Positions 27,317-36,230 of a DNA stretch of 64,000 nucleotides are shown here, one piece after another. Positions within the stretch are counted from its first letter, which is position 1. Every line of letters begins with the position of its first letter. Made by a program: the position numbers and the translations under genes. Origin of the DNA: Bacillota bacterium (GTDB lineage: Bacteria; Bacillota; Clostridia; Acetivibrionales; DTU013). The notes beneath the pieces are model-generated. The model was not told where the DNA came from. It searched no databases and saw only the letters and a program-made list of their open reading frames with translations. Location: contig JAEXNT010000042.1 of the NCBI GenBank assembly GCA_023439545.1, forward strand, positions 183,512-247,511. Reading direction: 5' to 3'.

Positions 27317-28372
27317 ATGAATACGCCTGTAACAAAGAAGAACTTCATGAGTGATTATATGGAAGGGGCGCATCCCCTGATCCTGCAGCGTCTGATAGAA
27401 ACAAACATGGAAAAGACGCCTGGCTACGGACTGGACCAGTACTGCGAGACAGCCAGGGAAAAAATCCGCAAAGCATGTAGCTGCCCACAGGCCGAAATAC
27501 ATTTTTTAATGGGGGGAACGCAGACAAATGCAACTGTAATAGCTGCACTCCTCCATTCCTATCAGGGTGTCATTGCCGCCGAAAGCGGCCATATAAACAC
27601 CCATGAAGCGGGAGCAATTGAATTCTGCGGTCATAAGGTCCTGGCTTTGCCGCACACGCTCGGCAAATTGAATCCGGAGGACTTGGAACGGTACTTGTTC
27701 GAATTCGCCAATGACGGTAACCGTGATCACATGGTTATGCCGGGCATGGTTTATATCTCTTTCCCTACCGAGTACGGAACACTATACTCAATAGATGAGT
27801 TGGAAAGCATCAGCGGCATTTGCCGCAAGTATAACATACCGTTGTATCTTGACGGCGCCCGGCTTGCGTACGGCCTGACGGCAGAAAACACAGACTTGAC
27901 TATGGAGGACATTGCCAGGCTCTGCGACGTTTTCTACATAGGAGGTACAAAATGCGGAGCTTTGTTCGGGGAAGCGGTGGTTATAACGAAACCGGATATG
28001 ATTCCGCATTTTTTTACTATCGTCAAGCAGCATGGCGCATTACTTGCAAAGGGATGGCTGATCGGTATACAGTTTGATACGCTCTTTACAGACGGCCTTT
28101 ATTTAAAGATTGCCATGCATGCAAACGAGATGGCCTCAAAACTGAAAGAGGGTTTGATTAAAAATGGCTATCGTCTCTGGTTCGATTCTCCGACCAATCA
28201 ACAGTTCGTTATACTTGAAAATCGTCATATGCAGTCACTGTCCGAAAAAGTCGGCTTCAGCTTCTGGGAAAAGTATGATGACAAGCGCACAGTAATACGG
28301 TTGGCGACAAGCTGGGCCTCAAAAGAGGAAGATGTCACGGAACTGTTAGAAATCTTGCGCAGCAATGCCTGA
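27317..28372 (+). CDS. Threonine aldolase family PLP enzyme (beta-eliminating lyase)
   Basis: 351-residue fold-type I PLP enzyme of the low-specificity L-threonine aldolase group, which cleaves beta-hydroxy amino acids to glycine and an aldehyde. HFLMGGTQTN, AAESGHINTHEAGAIE and YLDGARLAYGL are family landmarks. The PLP lysine is Lys212 in YIGGTKCGALFGE. The ATG at 27317 follows GGAGG. It is monocistronic, divergent from the LarA-like gene. A role with the neighbouring hydroxy-acid enzymes is possible but not shown. Confidence 0.85.
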   Translation: MNTPVTKKNFMSDYMEGAHPLILQRLIETNMEKTPGYGLDQYCETAREKIRKACSCPQAEIHFLMGGTQTNATVIAALLHSYQGVIAAESGHINTHEAGAIEFCGHKVLALPHTLGKLNPEDLERYLFEFANDGNRDHMVMPGMVYISFPTEYGTLYSIDELESISGICRKYNIPLYLDGARLAYGLTAENTDLTMEDIARLCDVFYIGGTKCGALFGEAVVITKPDMIPHFFTIVKQHGALLAKGWLIGIQFDTLFTDGLYLKIAMHANEMASKLKEGLIKNGYRLWFDSPTNQQFVILENRHMQSLSEKVGFSFWEKYDDKRTVIRLATSWASKEEDVTELLEILRSNA

Positions 28373-28580
28373 ACGCACATATGAAACACAGCGGCAAAAC
28401 TAAGAATCTGCCTTGATATAAACGAGGTGGATTTTTTTAACATCAAAAAATTCCAGTATCGATATAATGAATTTCCCATAATCGTTAATAAATTACCATT
28501 AATAAATAATTATCTCTATTCTTGATTGTCATAACTAAGCATAAAATTTATTTAATAATTTTTATTATGGAGGAATAGTT

Positions 28581-29669
28581 ATGGCAAAAAAGTTACTTGT
28601 GCTTGTATTGGTGCTGGCAATGCTGGCAAGCGTGTTCGTCGGTTGTGGTCAGGCGAAATCGACTTCGAGCTCCGGTAAGCTCGTCGGTGTTACAATGCCT
28701 ACGAAATCGCTCCAGAGATGGAACGAAGACGGCGCCAACGTCAAGGCTGCTCTGGAAGCCAAGGGATACAAAGTTGACCTTCAGTATGCAGACAACAAAC
28801 AGGCTGATCAGAACAGCCAGATCGAGAACCAGATCACCAAGGGAGTAGATGTTCTCGTCATCGCTTCTATCGACGGGGGCGCGCTGGGCGGAGTTCTTAA
28901 GCAGGCAAAGGCTGCAAATATCCCCGTAATAGCTTATGACAGACTTCTTACGAACACAGACAAGTGCGACTACTATGCCACATTCGATAACTACGGCGTC
29001 GGCAAGATGCAGGGCGATTTCATCGTCAGTGCGCTTAAGCTTGACAAAGGAGAAAAGGGCCCCTTCTCGATGGAATGCTTCGGCGGAGACCCGGGCGACA
29101 ATAACGCAAAACTGTTCAACCAGGGTGCTATGGACGCTCTGCAGCCTTACATAGACAGCGGCGTGCTCGTAGTCAAATCAGGCCAGACCAAATTCCCGGA
29201 TCAGAACGCTATCACAAACTGGGAGTCCAAGGGAGCTCAGGACAGGATGGACAATCTGCTGACGGCTTATTATGCGGACAAAAACATCGATGTAGTTCTT
29301 TCACCGAATGACAGTCTTGCACAGGGTATTGTCGCTTCACTGAAGTCCGCCGGATACGGCTCGTCCACAAAACCTTTCCCGATAATTACCGGACAGGATT
29401 GCGACAAGATCAACGTAGGCCAGATCATCCGCGGCGAACAGTCGATGTCTATATTCAAGGATACGAGGGTTCTCGCAGATCAGGTCATCGCTATGACCGA
29501 TGCGTTACTTGCCGGTCAGACAGTTCCGACAAATGGCAAATATAACAACGGGGTGATCGATGTTCCTTCGTTCAATTGCGAAATCAAGTTTGCAAACAAG
29601 GACAACTGGAAACAGCTGCTCGTCGACAGCAAATATTATCAGTTATCCGACATACCGGACGCAAAGTAA
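28581..29669 (+). CDS. chvE: Multiple-monosaccharide-binding lipoprotein (ChvE-like)
   Basis: Periplasmic-binding-protein type 1 lipoprotein of 362 residues. The signal ends VFVGC (about residues 18-22). The mature part begins VGVTMPTKSLQRWNEDG and has IENQITKGVDVLVIASIDGG and VIAYDRLL, the ChvE/XylF pattern for pyranose sugars (arabinose, xylose, galactose, glucose). It follows TGGAGG. It feeds the MmsA/MmsB genes after three hairpins. Compared with XylF the KQADQNSQIENQ segment fits ChvE better. Confidence 0.87.
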   Translation: MAKKLLVLVLVLAMLASVFVGCGQAKSTSSSGKLVGVTMPTKSLQRWNEDGANVKAALEAKGYKVDLQYADNKQADQNSQIENQITKGVDVLVIASIDGGALGGVLKQAKAANIPVIAYDRLLTNTDKCDYYATFDNYGVGKMQGDFIVSALKLDKGEKGPFSMECFGGDPGDNNAKLFNQGAMDALQPYIDSGVLVVKSGQTKFPDQNAITNWESKGAQDRMDNLLTAYYADKNIDVVLSPNDSLAQGIVASLKSAGYGSSTKPFPIITGQDCDKINVGQIIRGEQSMSIFKDTRVLADQVIAMTDALLAGQTVPTNGKYNNGVIDVPSFNCEIKFANKDNWKQLLVDSKYYQLSDIPDAK

Positions 29670-29681
29670 ACTAGTTATATG

Positions 29682-29819
29682 AAAATGGCGGCAGCATGGC
29701 TGCCGCCATTTTTAATACCGGGAACAGAAAATAAAAGCTTTAGCTTATAACGAGGCAGTGGCTGCCTCGTTGAAATGCCGCAGCGGTAAGTAAATTTTTC
29801 TATAACCGAAAAATTTACT
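29682..29819 (+). promoter_or_regulatory. Three successive hairpins between binding protein and ATPase genes
   Basis: AAAATGGCGGCAGC (29682-29695) pairs perfectly with 29699-29712 around ATG, followed by a few T. AACGAGGCAG (29749-29758) pairs with 29762-29771. AGTAAATTTTTC (29789-29800) pairs with 29808-29819. All are perfect inverted repeats in a 181-bp gap. The first looks like a leaky terminator; together they should lower expression of the downstream ATPase and permease. Confidence 0.75.
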
Positions 29820-29851
29820 AATAAGCCGATGCGTTATAAAGGAGCAGACGT

Positions 29852-31387
29852 ATGTCGGAAAATATTCTGGAAATGGAGAATATCACTAAAGAATTCCCGG
29901 GTGTCAAGGCTCTCAGCGATGTCACTTTTAAAGTTAAAAAGGGCGAGATACATGCCCTGGTTGGGGAAAATGGAGCCGGCAAATCCACGCTGATGAATGT
30001 TCTGAGCGGAATATATCCCCACGGTTCATATAGCGGTAACATAATATTTAAGGGAACGGAATGCAGGTTTAGAAACATACGCGACAGCGAAGCGGCGGGA
30101 ATTGCCATAATCCATCAGGAGCTGGCGCTCAGTCCTTTCATGACGATCGCGGAGAATATTTTTTTGGGAAATGAAAGAGTGAAGAACGGTGTAATAAACT
30201 GGGATGAAACCAACAAAGAAGCTATCGGGCTAATGAAAAAAGTCGGCCTTAATGAAAAGTATACGACGAAGATAAAGAACATAGGCGTTGGTAAACAGCA
30301 GCTTGTGGAGATAGCAAAGGCATTGTCGAAAAACTGTGAACTGCTTATATTGGATGAGCCGACAGCAGCGCTCAACGACGAAGATTCCGACCACCTTCTC
30401 GAGCTTTTGCAGACGCTCAATAAAGAGCATGGTATGACGTGCATAATGATTTCTCATAAGATCCACGAAGTCATAAAGATCGCGAATAACATAACCGTTC
30501 TGCGGGATGGAAAGACGATAGAGACTCTGGATAACTCCGTGCATGTCAGCGAAGGCCGGATAATTAAGGGGATGGTAGGGCGCGAGCTTACTGACCGATT
30601 CCCGAAGCATTCGGCAAAGGTCGGCGAGGTAGGCTTTGAGATAAAGGACTGGGTAGTGCACGACCCTCTTGATGATGAAAGGGTCGTCATAAACAATGTT
30701 AACATGTCCTTCAGAAAGGGCGAGATAGTGGGACTTGCCGGCCTTATGGGCGCGGGAAGGACAGAGCTTGCGATGAGCGTATTCGGCAGGGCGTACGGCA
30801 AAAAGATTAGCGGGAAGCTTATCAAGGATGGCAGGGAGATAACCCTGCACAATATAAGCCAGGCGATAGACAACGGAATGGCTTATGTTACCGAAGACAG
30901 GAAAACGGCGGGGTTAGTGCATATACAGGATATTAAGAAAAACATTACGCTGGCCAATCTGAAAGCAATTACAAGAGGTTTCGTCGTAAACGAAGATGAA
31001 GAGATCGTAATCGGAAAGGATTACAAAGAACGGTTCGGTATAAAGTCGTCAAGCGTGTTTCAGAAAGCAGGCAATCTTTCGGGAGGAAACCAGCAGAAGG
31101 TGGTGCTCAGCAAATGGATATTTGCCGCCCCTGATGTGCTGATACTCGACGAGCCTACGAGAGGAATCGACGTCGGCGCGAAGTATGAGATATACAAGAT
31201 AATCTTACAGCTGGCAGAGACTGGTAAATGCGTCGTCATGATCTCTTCGGAGCTGCCTGAGATATTAGGAATTACCGACCGCTTGTATATAATCAACGAG
31301 GGACGTGTCGTAGGAGAAATGAAGACTAGCGAAGCGACCCAGGAGGATATCATGTCTACAATAATAAGAAGTTCAGCGGGGCGATAG
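29852..31387 (+). CDS. mmsA: Monosaccharide ABC transporter ATP-binding protein (MmsA/XylG type)
   Basis: 511-residue double ATPase of the CUT2 family. The first nucleotide-binding domain has Walker A VGENGAGKSTL (about 35-46), signature IGVGKQQLVEIAKAL and Walker B LLILDEPTAAL. The second lacks a normal Walker A (GLAGLMGAGRTEL), as is usual, with signature LSGGNQQKVVLSKW and VLILDEPTRGIDVG. It starts after AAAGGAG. It energises MmsB, 11 bp downstream. Confidence 0.93.
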   Translation: MSENILEMENITKEFPGVKALSDVTFKVKKGEIHALVGENGAGKSTLMNVLSGIYPHGSYSGNIIFKGTECRFRNIRDSEAAGIAIIHQELALSPFMTIAENIFLGNERVKNGVINWDETNKEAIGLMKKVGLNEKYTTKIKNIGVGKQQLVEIAKALSKNCELLILDEPTAALNDEDSDHLLELLQTLNKEHGMTCIMISHKIHEVIKIANNITVLRDGKTIETLDNSVHVSEGRIIKGMVGRELTDRFPKHSAKVGEVGFEIKDWVVHDPLDDERVVINNVNMSFRKGEIVGLAGLMGAGRTELAMSVFGRAYGKKISGKLIKDGREITLHNISQAIDNGMAYVTEDRKTAGLVHIQDIKKNITLANLKAITRGFVVNEDEEIVIGKDYKERFGIKSSSVFQKAGNLSGGNQQKVVLSKWIFAAPDVLILDEPTRGIDVGAKYEIYKIILQLAETGKCVVMISSELPEILGITDRLYIINEGRVVGEMKTSEATQEDIMSTIIRSSAGR

Positions 31388-31398
31388 GGGGAATATAT

Positions 31399-32622
31399 AT
31401 GAACAACGTTAAGGAATTTATGAACCGTAACTTGCGGCAATATGGGATGGCGTTTGCCCTGGTTGTTATTGTGATCTTTTTCGGGGTCGTGACCGGCGGA
31501 AAGCTTATCTGGCCAAGAAATGTGCAGATGCTGGTGCGTCAGAACGCGTATGTGCTGATACTCGCCATAGGTATGATGTTTTGCATATTGACGGGTGGTA
31601 ATGTCGACCTTTCGGTCGGCGCGCTGGTCGCCCTGGTAAGCGCAATGTCGGGGCTGATGGCCACGACGCTTGGTCTGCCGACCTGGCTGGCAATCATCTT
31701 CAGTATTATAACGGGCCTTTTGGCAGGCATATGGCAGGGCTTTTGGATAGCGTATGTCAAGGTGCCGCCATTTATCACAACACTGGCAGGTATGATGGTT
31801 TTCCGAGGGATCAACAATATTATACTGGACGGTAAGACCTTACCACTTTCCGGCTTATATGCTATTATCGGAACGGGTTCGGTTCCCGATATCGCTCCAA
31901 ATACCGTCACGGATTTTTTACGCATCGGCGATTTGCTGCAGTTGCAGAATAAGCCTGAGTTTCTGAATGTAACGATGCTTATTGTAGGGCTTGCATTATC
32001 CATCATTTACGTTTTGTTTGTTATTTACAACAGAAAAAGCAAGCAATTGCGCGGATATGAAGTAGCATCTTTAAATTCGGTCGTCACAAAAGCAATTTCG
32101 TTTTTTATTGTTATAAATGTTTTCGCATACTGGCTGGCGATGGATGAAGGCTTGCCCATAATGCTGATTTTACTGGCAGCTTTATACGCACTCTATACGT
32201 TTATAGCGACCAAGACTATACCCGGGAGACATGTTTACGCTATGGGAGGAAACATTAAGGCGGCGGAGCTTTCCGGCGTCAACACTAAAAAGATGATGTT
32301 TCTCGTGTATTCGAACATGGGGCTTTTAGCTGGTGTTGCAGGCGTAGTAACTGCCGGTAGAATGATGGCCTCCTCGCCTAATGTCGGCTTGAACTTTGAA
32401 CTTGACGCCATAGGCGCATGCTTTATAGGCGGCGCTTCCGCATACGGCGGCATAGGAACGATATGGGGAGCTGTCGTAGGCGCCCTTATTATGGGCGTCA
32501 TGAACAACGGTATGTCTATTATAGGCTTGAATGTCTTTTTGCAGTCTGTAGCAAAAGGTATGGTTGTATTGCTGGCTGTGGCATTTGACATGTACTCGAA
32601 ATCAAAGTCCAGACTCGGCTAG
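31399..32622 (+). CDS. mmsB: Monosaccharide ABC transporter permease (MmsB/XylH type)
   Basis: 407-residue CUT2 permease with about ten spans. Landmarks are AIGMMFCILTGGNVDLSVGALVAL near 50-75 and GRHVYAMGGNIKAAELSGVNTKK near 275-297, then GACFIGGASAYGGIGTIWGA. The start follows AGGGGG. Its length and the extra loop near 150-210 fit the MmsB/XylH branch, not RbsC. After the stop the sequence changes to the degraded island. Confidence 0.93.
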   Translation: MNNVKEFMNRNLRQYGMAFALVVIVIFFGVVTGGKLIWPRNVQMLVRQNAYVLILAIGMMFCILTGGNVDLSVGALVALVSAMSGLMATTLGLPTWLAIIFSIITGLLAGIWQGFWIAYVKVPPFITTLAGMMVFRGINNIILDGKTLPLSGLYAIIGTGSVPDIAPNTVTDFLRIGDLLQLQNKPEFLNVTMLIVGLALSIIYVLFVIYNRKSKQLRGYEVASLNSVVTKAISFFIVINVFAYWLAMDEGLPIMLILLAALYALYTFIATKTIPGRHVYAMGGNIKAAELSGVNTKKMMFLVYSNMGLLAGVAGVVTAGRMMASSPNVGLNFELDAIGACFIGGASAYGGIGTIWGAVVGALIMGVMNNGMSIIGLNVFLQSVAKGMVVLLAVAFDMYSKSKSRLG

Positions 32623-32640
32623 ACTGAATCAAGGGAAGAA

Positions 32641-32725
32641 ACACGGGGACGGTTTTTTTGGCTCTTCGTTTTGCTTAACGAAACAAAAGAACCGTCCCTT
32701 TATGTCCGTGTTAATAAGGACATAA
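32641..32725. repeat. Nested palindromic repeat at the island boundary
   Basis: An imperfect 71-nt palindrome is built from ACACGG/CCGTGT (outer), GGGACGGTT (32646-32654)/AACCGTCCC (32690-32698) and TTCGTT/AACGAA (inner). A second inverted repeat, TTATGTCC (32700-32707)/GGACATAA (32718-32725), overlaps its right edge. Elements of the GGGACGGTTCTTTTGT kind recur in many clostridial genomes near mobile-element debris. It may also end the MmsB transcript. Confidence 0.6.
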
Positions 32726-33264
32726 TGTGAATCGTGGGTAGTTTGCCGAGGCAGACAGCAGATTAAGCTGTCTGCTTTTGTATTTGTGCCCGGATAGCAT
32801 CCGAAACTGCTCATTGATTACCTTGCAGAGAACGTTGTCATCATATAACCGTTTGAATAATTTGCTGAGCTCGGTATCCCTCCGACGCATGGCATCCAGT
32901 TCTCTATGCAACAGTTCAATCTCTCGGCGGGCTTCGGCGCTGTTTTTCTGATGGATGTGTTGCTTAAACAGAACCGGCTGCTGTCTTGCGAAGCGGGTCA
33001 CTCTTATTTGAGACGGCGCGTGATCTGGTTGGGGCTTCTGCCGCTGGCGCACAGATTAAAATCCTTTGCACAACGGGTGCGGTTTCCTCGTCGGGAAAAA
33101 TCTTTTTCTTGGGATTTACCTCGTCCTTCTCGTAGCCGTAGGTTGCCCGCACTCCCACACGCTCGCCCCGTTCTGCCTTGGACTTCACTACCGCGTGGAT
33201 TTTCTTGCTGGTATCCTTGGCATAGAAATCGTTAAACAGACTCTTGAACGTGGTGAAGTCATTC
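32711..33264 (-). pseudogene. Large serine recombinase remnant (Tn4451/TndX-like)
   Basis: Broken minus-strand reading frames together match the middle and C-terminal part of a large serine recombinase. An upstream piece reads NDFTTFKSLFNDFYAKDTSKKI, continuing into KSKAERGERVGVRATYGYEKDEVNPKKKIFPDEETAPVVQRI; after a frameshift comes EARREIELLHRELDAMRRRDTELSKLFKRLYDD and NEQFRMLSG. These are the recombinase domain, the zinc-ribbon-following coiled coil and the DUF4368 region. The N-terminal catalytic domain with its Ser is missing. This is debris of an integrated transposon or conjugative element. Confidence 0.75.
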
Positions 33265-33409
33265 TAACCGTAGAGGCTGTCTATGTTATCTGACGATTGC
33301 TATGAATCGGACGCCGCAGCTCGGAAATACCATCTCAGTATACTGCCCGACCATCAAGTAGTTTCGCCTAATCGGGACATATCCTTGACGATATTCGTCG
33401 CCAAAGTTT

Positions 33410-33568
33410 ATGCTCTACGGCTCGGAGGTTGCGTTTCCCGCTTGCGAAATCAGCAGCAACAACTTTATCAAGCTCCGCAACATAGCAAAGCTGTTCGACA
33501 TCGACGTGGACTTGCGTGACAACAGAGCGTGGATTGAGCCCGACGTGTCGCCATATACGGAGGACTGA
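33410..33568 (+). pseudogene. Fragment of a stalk-domain (copper amine oxidase N-term-like) surface protein
   Basis: A 52-codon frame ending in a TGA reads SEVAFPACEISSNNFIKL then RNIAKLFDIDVDLRDNRAW and IEPDVSPYTED. This is the tail of the common clostridial stalk domain, where KLRDIAKLFDFDVDWD is typical. No signal peptide or upstream domain is present, so it is a remnant, not a gene. Confidence 0.55.
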
Positions 33569-33711
33569 CCGCGCCGCACCCACTGACAAATTAAAACCGA
33601 AACCATGATTCATGTCGAAAAAATCATGTTTCATGCAGCAAACGGTTTTTTGAGAGAATTTTTGATAGATTGGATTCAAGGTAAGCGGCAAAAACAAAAC
33701 CGTTTGCCACC

Positions 33712-33840
33712 TTACTTTGTTCTTTTCAATAGAAGGTCAGGACTGTGAGCAGCAGCTTAGCTTTACTTATGACACGGGGTTAAACACCTCGCTTGAGGCT
33801 AATATGGACGATATTATTAAGAGCATTTCATTGGAGTAAT
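33712..33840 (+). pseudogene. Unidentified C-terminal gene fragment
   Basis: An open frame ending at a TAA at 33838-33840 reads SIEGQDCEQQLSFTYDTG followed by LNTSLEANMDDIIKSISLE. It has no start codon or ribosome binding site and looks like the C-terminus of a lost protein. I do not recognise the family. Just upstream, CAAACGGTTTT (33639-33649) and AAAACCGTTTG (33696-33706) form a spaced inverted repeat. Confidence 0.35.
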
Positions 33841-33966
33841 ACCCTTATGTACCAGCGGCAGGCAAAGCGCTTCATTTTCCCGCCTGGCATACAAGCTGCA
33901 AAATGGGCGGACGGACAAAATCGTGGTCTGCCCGCCCATTAAAAAATAAACGAGGAGGACTTTATT

Positions 33967-34521
33967 ATGCTGCCAGCTTTCATCACAATCATCGTAATTG
34001 TTGCGGTCATTGTTCTATGGGCTATCTCTACCCAGCGCAGACTAGTCGTGCTTGATGAGAATATCAGCAATGCCATGAGCCAGATCGGGGTGCAGCTGTC
34101 AAGCCGCTTCGATGCTCTGACGGCTCTTTTGGATTTGGCAAAGGGCTATGCCAGGCACGAAAGCGAAACGCTGATTGAAACAATTAAATCAAGAAGAAGC
34201 GTGATTACGGCAAAATCCACACCGGAGGATGTGCTGCGCCAGGAAGGGGTTATTTCCGAAGCCTTGGGTAGGATTGCCATGGTAACGGAGCAATACCCCG
34301 AATTGAAGGCAAACCAAACATATAACAAAACCATGGACGCGGTGCAAACCTTTGAAAACATGGTACGCACCAGCCGCCTGATCTACAACGACAGCGTGAC
34401 TAAGTTAAACCGTGAAATCCGGATGTTTCCGGTCTCTACGATTGCCGGTATGATGGGTTTTCGACAAAGAGAGTATCTTGTGGAGCAGGCTGGCAAGGTG
34501 GATATGCCAAGCATGAAATGA
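33967..34521 (+). CDS. lemA: LemA family protein
   Basis: 184-residue membrane-anchored helical protein. It has an N-terminal span (about residues 3-22, FITIIVIVAVIVLWAIS) with a very short outside tail, then the LemA coiled-coil fold with LVVLDENISNAMSQIGVQLSSR, ALTALLDLAKGYARHE and the C-terminal FPVSTIAGMMGFRQREYL. The start follows GAGGAGG. It overlaps the DUF2207 region, a pairing seen in many bacteria. LemA proteins have no settled biochemical role. Confidence 0.9.
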   Translation: MLPAFITIIVIVAVIVLWAISTQRRLVVLDENISNAMSQIGVQLSSRFDALTALLDLAKGYARHESETLIETIKSRRSVITAKSTPEDVLRQEGVISEALGRIAMVTEQYPELKANQTYNKTMDAVQTFENMVRTSRLIYNDSVTKLNREIRMFPVSTIAGMMGFRQREYLVEQAGKVDMPSMK

Positions 34522-34529
34522 GGTGTCCT

Positions 34530-36206
34530 ATGGGAAAAAAAGTGAGCGGCCTGATTCTATGCGTTGTCCTGCTGTTTTCCATCGCTCTCCCGGCTTTTGC
34601 GGCAAATCAGGTGAATACCATGGATATTCAGGCTGTCATTTACGAGGACGGCTCCATGTACGTTACACAGGTCTGGAAGGGCGATTTTAACGAGGGAACC
34701 GAAAGCTACATTCCCATGAACGTACCCGATTACCTGACCATCAGCGAGCTTACGGTATCCGACCAAAACGGGAGCTATGAGACCGTGCCGGATTGGAATA
34801 CTGAATGGAGCTTTGAAGAAAAGGCAAAAAAATGCGGCATCCATGATACGGATAGTGGGTATGAAATTTGCTTTGGCATCAGCCGGTATGGGCAAAACAG
34901 CTATGCGATTGAATATAAGCTGGACAATGCGGTGGGCGGTTACAGCGACAGGGACGGCGTAAATTTCCGATTCGTAAACGATGGAATGAATATCACCCCT
35001 ACCGATGTGAAGGTTGAGATCCGACTGGCGGACGGAACGCCCATCACCGATGAAACCGCCGATGTATGGGGCTTTGGCTATGACGGACAGGTGGAATTTT
35101 CAGACGGCGCCATTCTTGCCTGCACGGAAAGCCCTATCTATCCCGAGAACCATGTGACGGTACTGTTTTCTCTGGATAAGGGAATCCTGTCCCCCTCACG
35201 GCAGGAACCGGGCAGCTTTGAAGAAGTAAAAGAAACAGCCTTTGAGGGCAGCGATTACGACAATACCCACTCTGCCGGCGAGGAGGTGTCCACATTTGCA
35301 GCGCTTAGCGTGACACTGCTGTCCATCGGACTTCCCATCGGGCTGATTATTTGGTTTTTCAGGATGAAAAAGAAACGTGCAGAGAAAAAAAGGCAAAGAT
35401 TCGCAGAGCGGTTCGGGTATTTCAGGGATATTCCCAACGAGGGCAACCTGAGCGCTACCTATGCGCTGGGGAGAATGTTTGATGTGTGTGAAGATGGTGC
35501 GATCCTCGCCACAGGAATGCTGCGGCTGATTCAGCTGGGCTGCCTGTCCCCGGTGGAAACGCAGGAAGTCGGCTTGATGGGGCAGACCAAGGAAACAGTC
35601 AGCCTGCGGCTCATGGGCAGCGAGCATGACGAGTACCTTTATACGGTGTTGGAGGGTGCGGCCGGTTCGGATGCCACCTTGCAGGCAAAGGAACTGGAAC
35701 GCTTTGCAAGTCAAAATGACAAGCTGCTGCGAGCCTACATACAGAAATGCGACAGCGCGGGCAGAGCGTATTTGAATCAAAAGCACTGCCTGAAACGGTG
35801 GGATATGCCCGCAAAGCTTACCGACCTGACCCCGGCCGGTGAGCAGGAGCTGGGCGAGCTGATGGGGCTCAAACGGTATCTGACGGATTTTTCGCTGGTT
35901 GCCGAGCGTGGCGTCATGGAAATGCCGATTTGGAGGGAACTGCTGACCTATGCCATGCTGTTTGGCATTGCCGATCAGGTGGCGGAGCAAATGAAAGAGC
36001 TATACCCGCAAATTTCCGACCAGCTGACCGATTACAGCCAGAGCATGGTGACCGCCTATTCCTATCACTACCTGCTTTACAGGAATATGAAGGAAACCGA
36101 GGAACAGCGCGCGCAGGAAAAGCGCAGCGGCGGCGGGGGCGGATTTGCTTCCCTTGGCGGGGGCGGCGGCTCCATCGGCGGCGGTTCAGGCGGTGGGACA
36201 AGATAA
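34530..36206 (+). CDS. DUF2207 family membrane protein with glycine-rich tail
   Basis: 558-residue secreted-then-anchored protein. A signal peptide ends near residue 24 (ALPAFAANQ). The extracellular DUF2207 beta-domain runs to about 230 (IYEDGSMYVTQVWKGDFNEG), a span sits at about 252-275, and then a cytoplasmic region with KKKRAEKKRQRF and a winged-helix-like part follows. The tail is glycine/serine-rich (GGGGSIGGGSGGGT), typical of the family. I chose the ATG at 34530; one at 34518 overlapping the lemA stop is also possible. LemA and DUF2207 proteins commonly co-occur. Function unknown. Confidence 0.85.
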   Translation: MGKKVSGLILCVVLLFSIALPAFAANQVNTMDIQAVIYEDGSMYVTQVWKGDFNEGTESYIPMNVPDYLTISELTVSDQNGSYETVPDWNTEWSFEEKAKKCGIHDTDSGYEICFGISRYGQNSYAIEYKLDNAVGGYSDRDGVNFRFVNDGMNITPTDVKVEIRLADGTPITDETADVWGFGYDGQVEFSDGAILACTESPIYPENHVTVLFSLDKGILSPSRQEPGSFEEVKETAFEGSDYDNTHSAGEEVSTFAALSVTLLSIGLPIGLIIWFFRMKKKRAEKKRQRFAERFGYFRDIPNEGNLSATYALGRMFDVCEDGAILATGMLRLIQLGCLSPVETQEVGLMGQTKETVSLRLMGSEHDEYLYTVLEGAAGSDATLQAKELERFASQNDKLLRAYIQKCDSAGRAYLNQKHCLKRWDMPAKLTDLTPAGEQELGELMGLKRYLTDFSLVAERGVMEMPIWRELLTYAMLFGIADQVAEQMKELYPQISDQLTDYSQSMVTAYSYHYLLYRNMKETEEQRAQEKRSGGGGGFASLGGGGGSIGGGSGGGTR

Positions 36207-36230
36207 TTAGAACAAATGGAGGAAATCATT

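Noticed and set aside
30230..30850. Long minus-strand open frame inside mmsA
   Set aside because: Antisense shadow of a clearly conserved ATPase.
33283..33519. 78-codon plus-strand frame in the island
   Set aside because: It is the wrong frame of the stalk-domain fragment; no ribosome binding site or family likeness.
33903..33943. Hairpin AATGGGCGG...CCGCCCATT as terminator upstream of lemA
   Set aside because: On the plus strand an A run follows it, and the minus strand has only four T; orientation and role are unclear.
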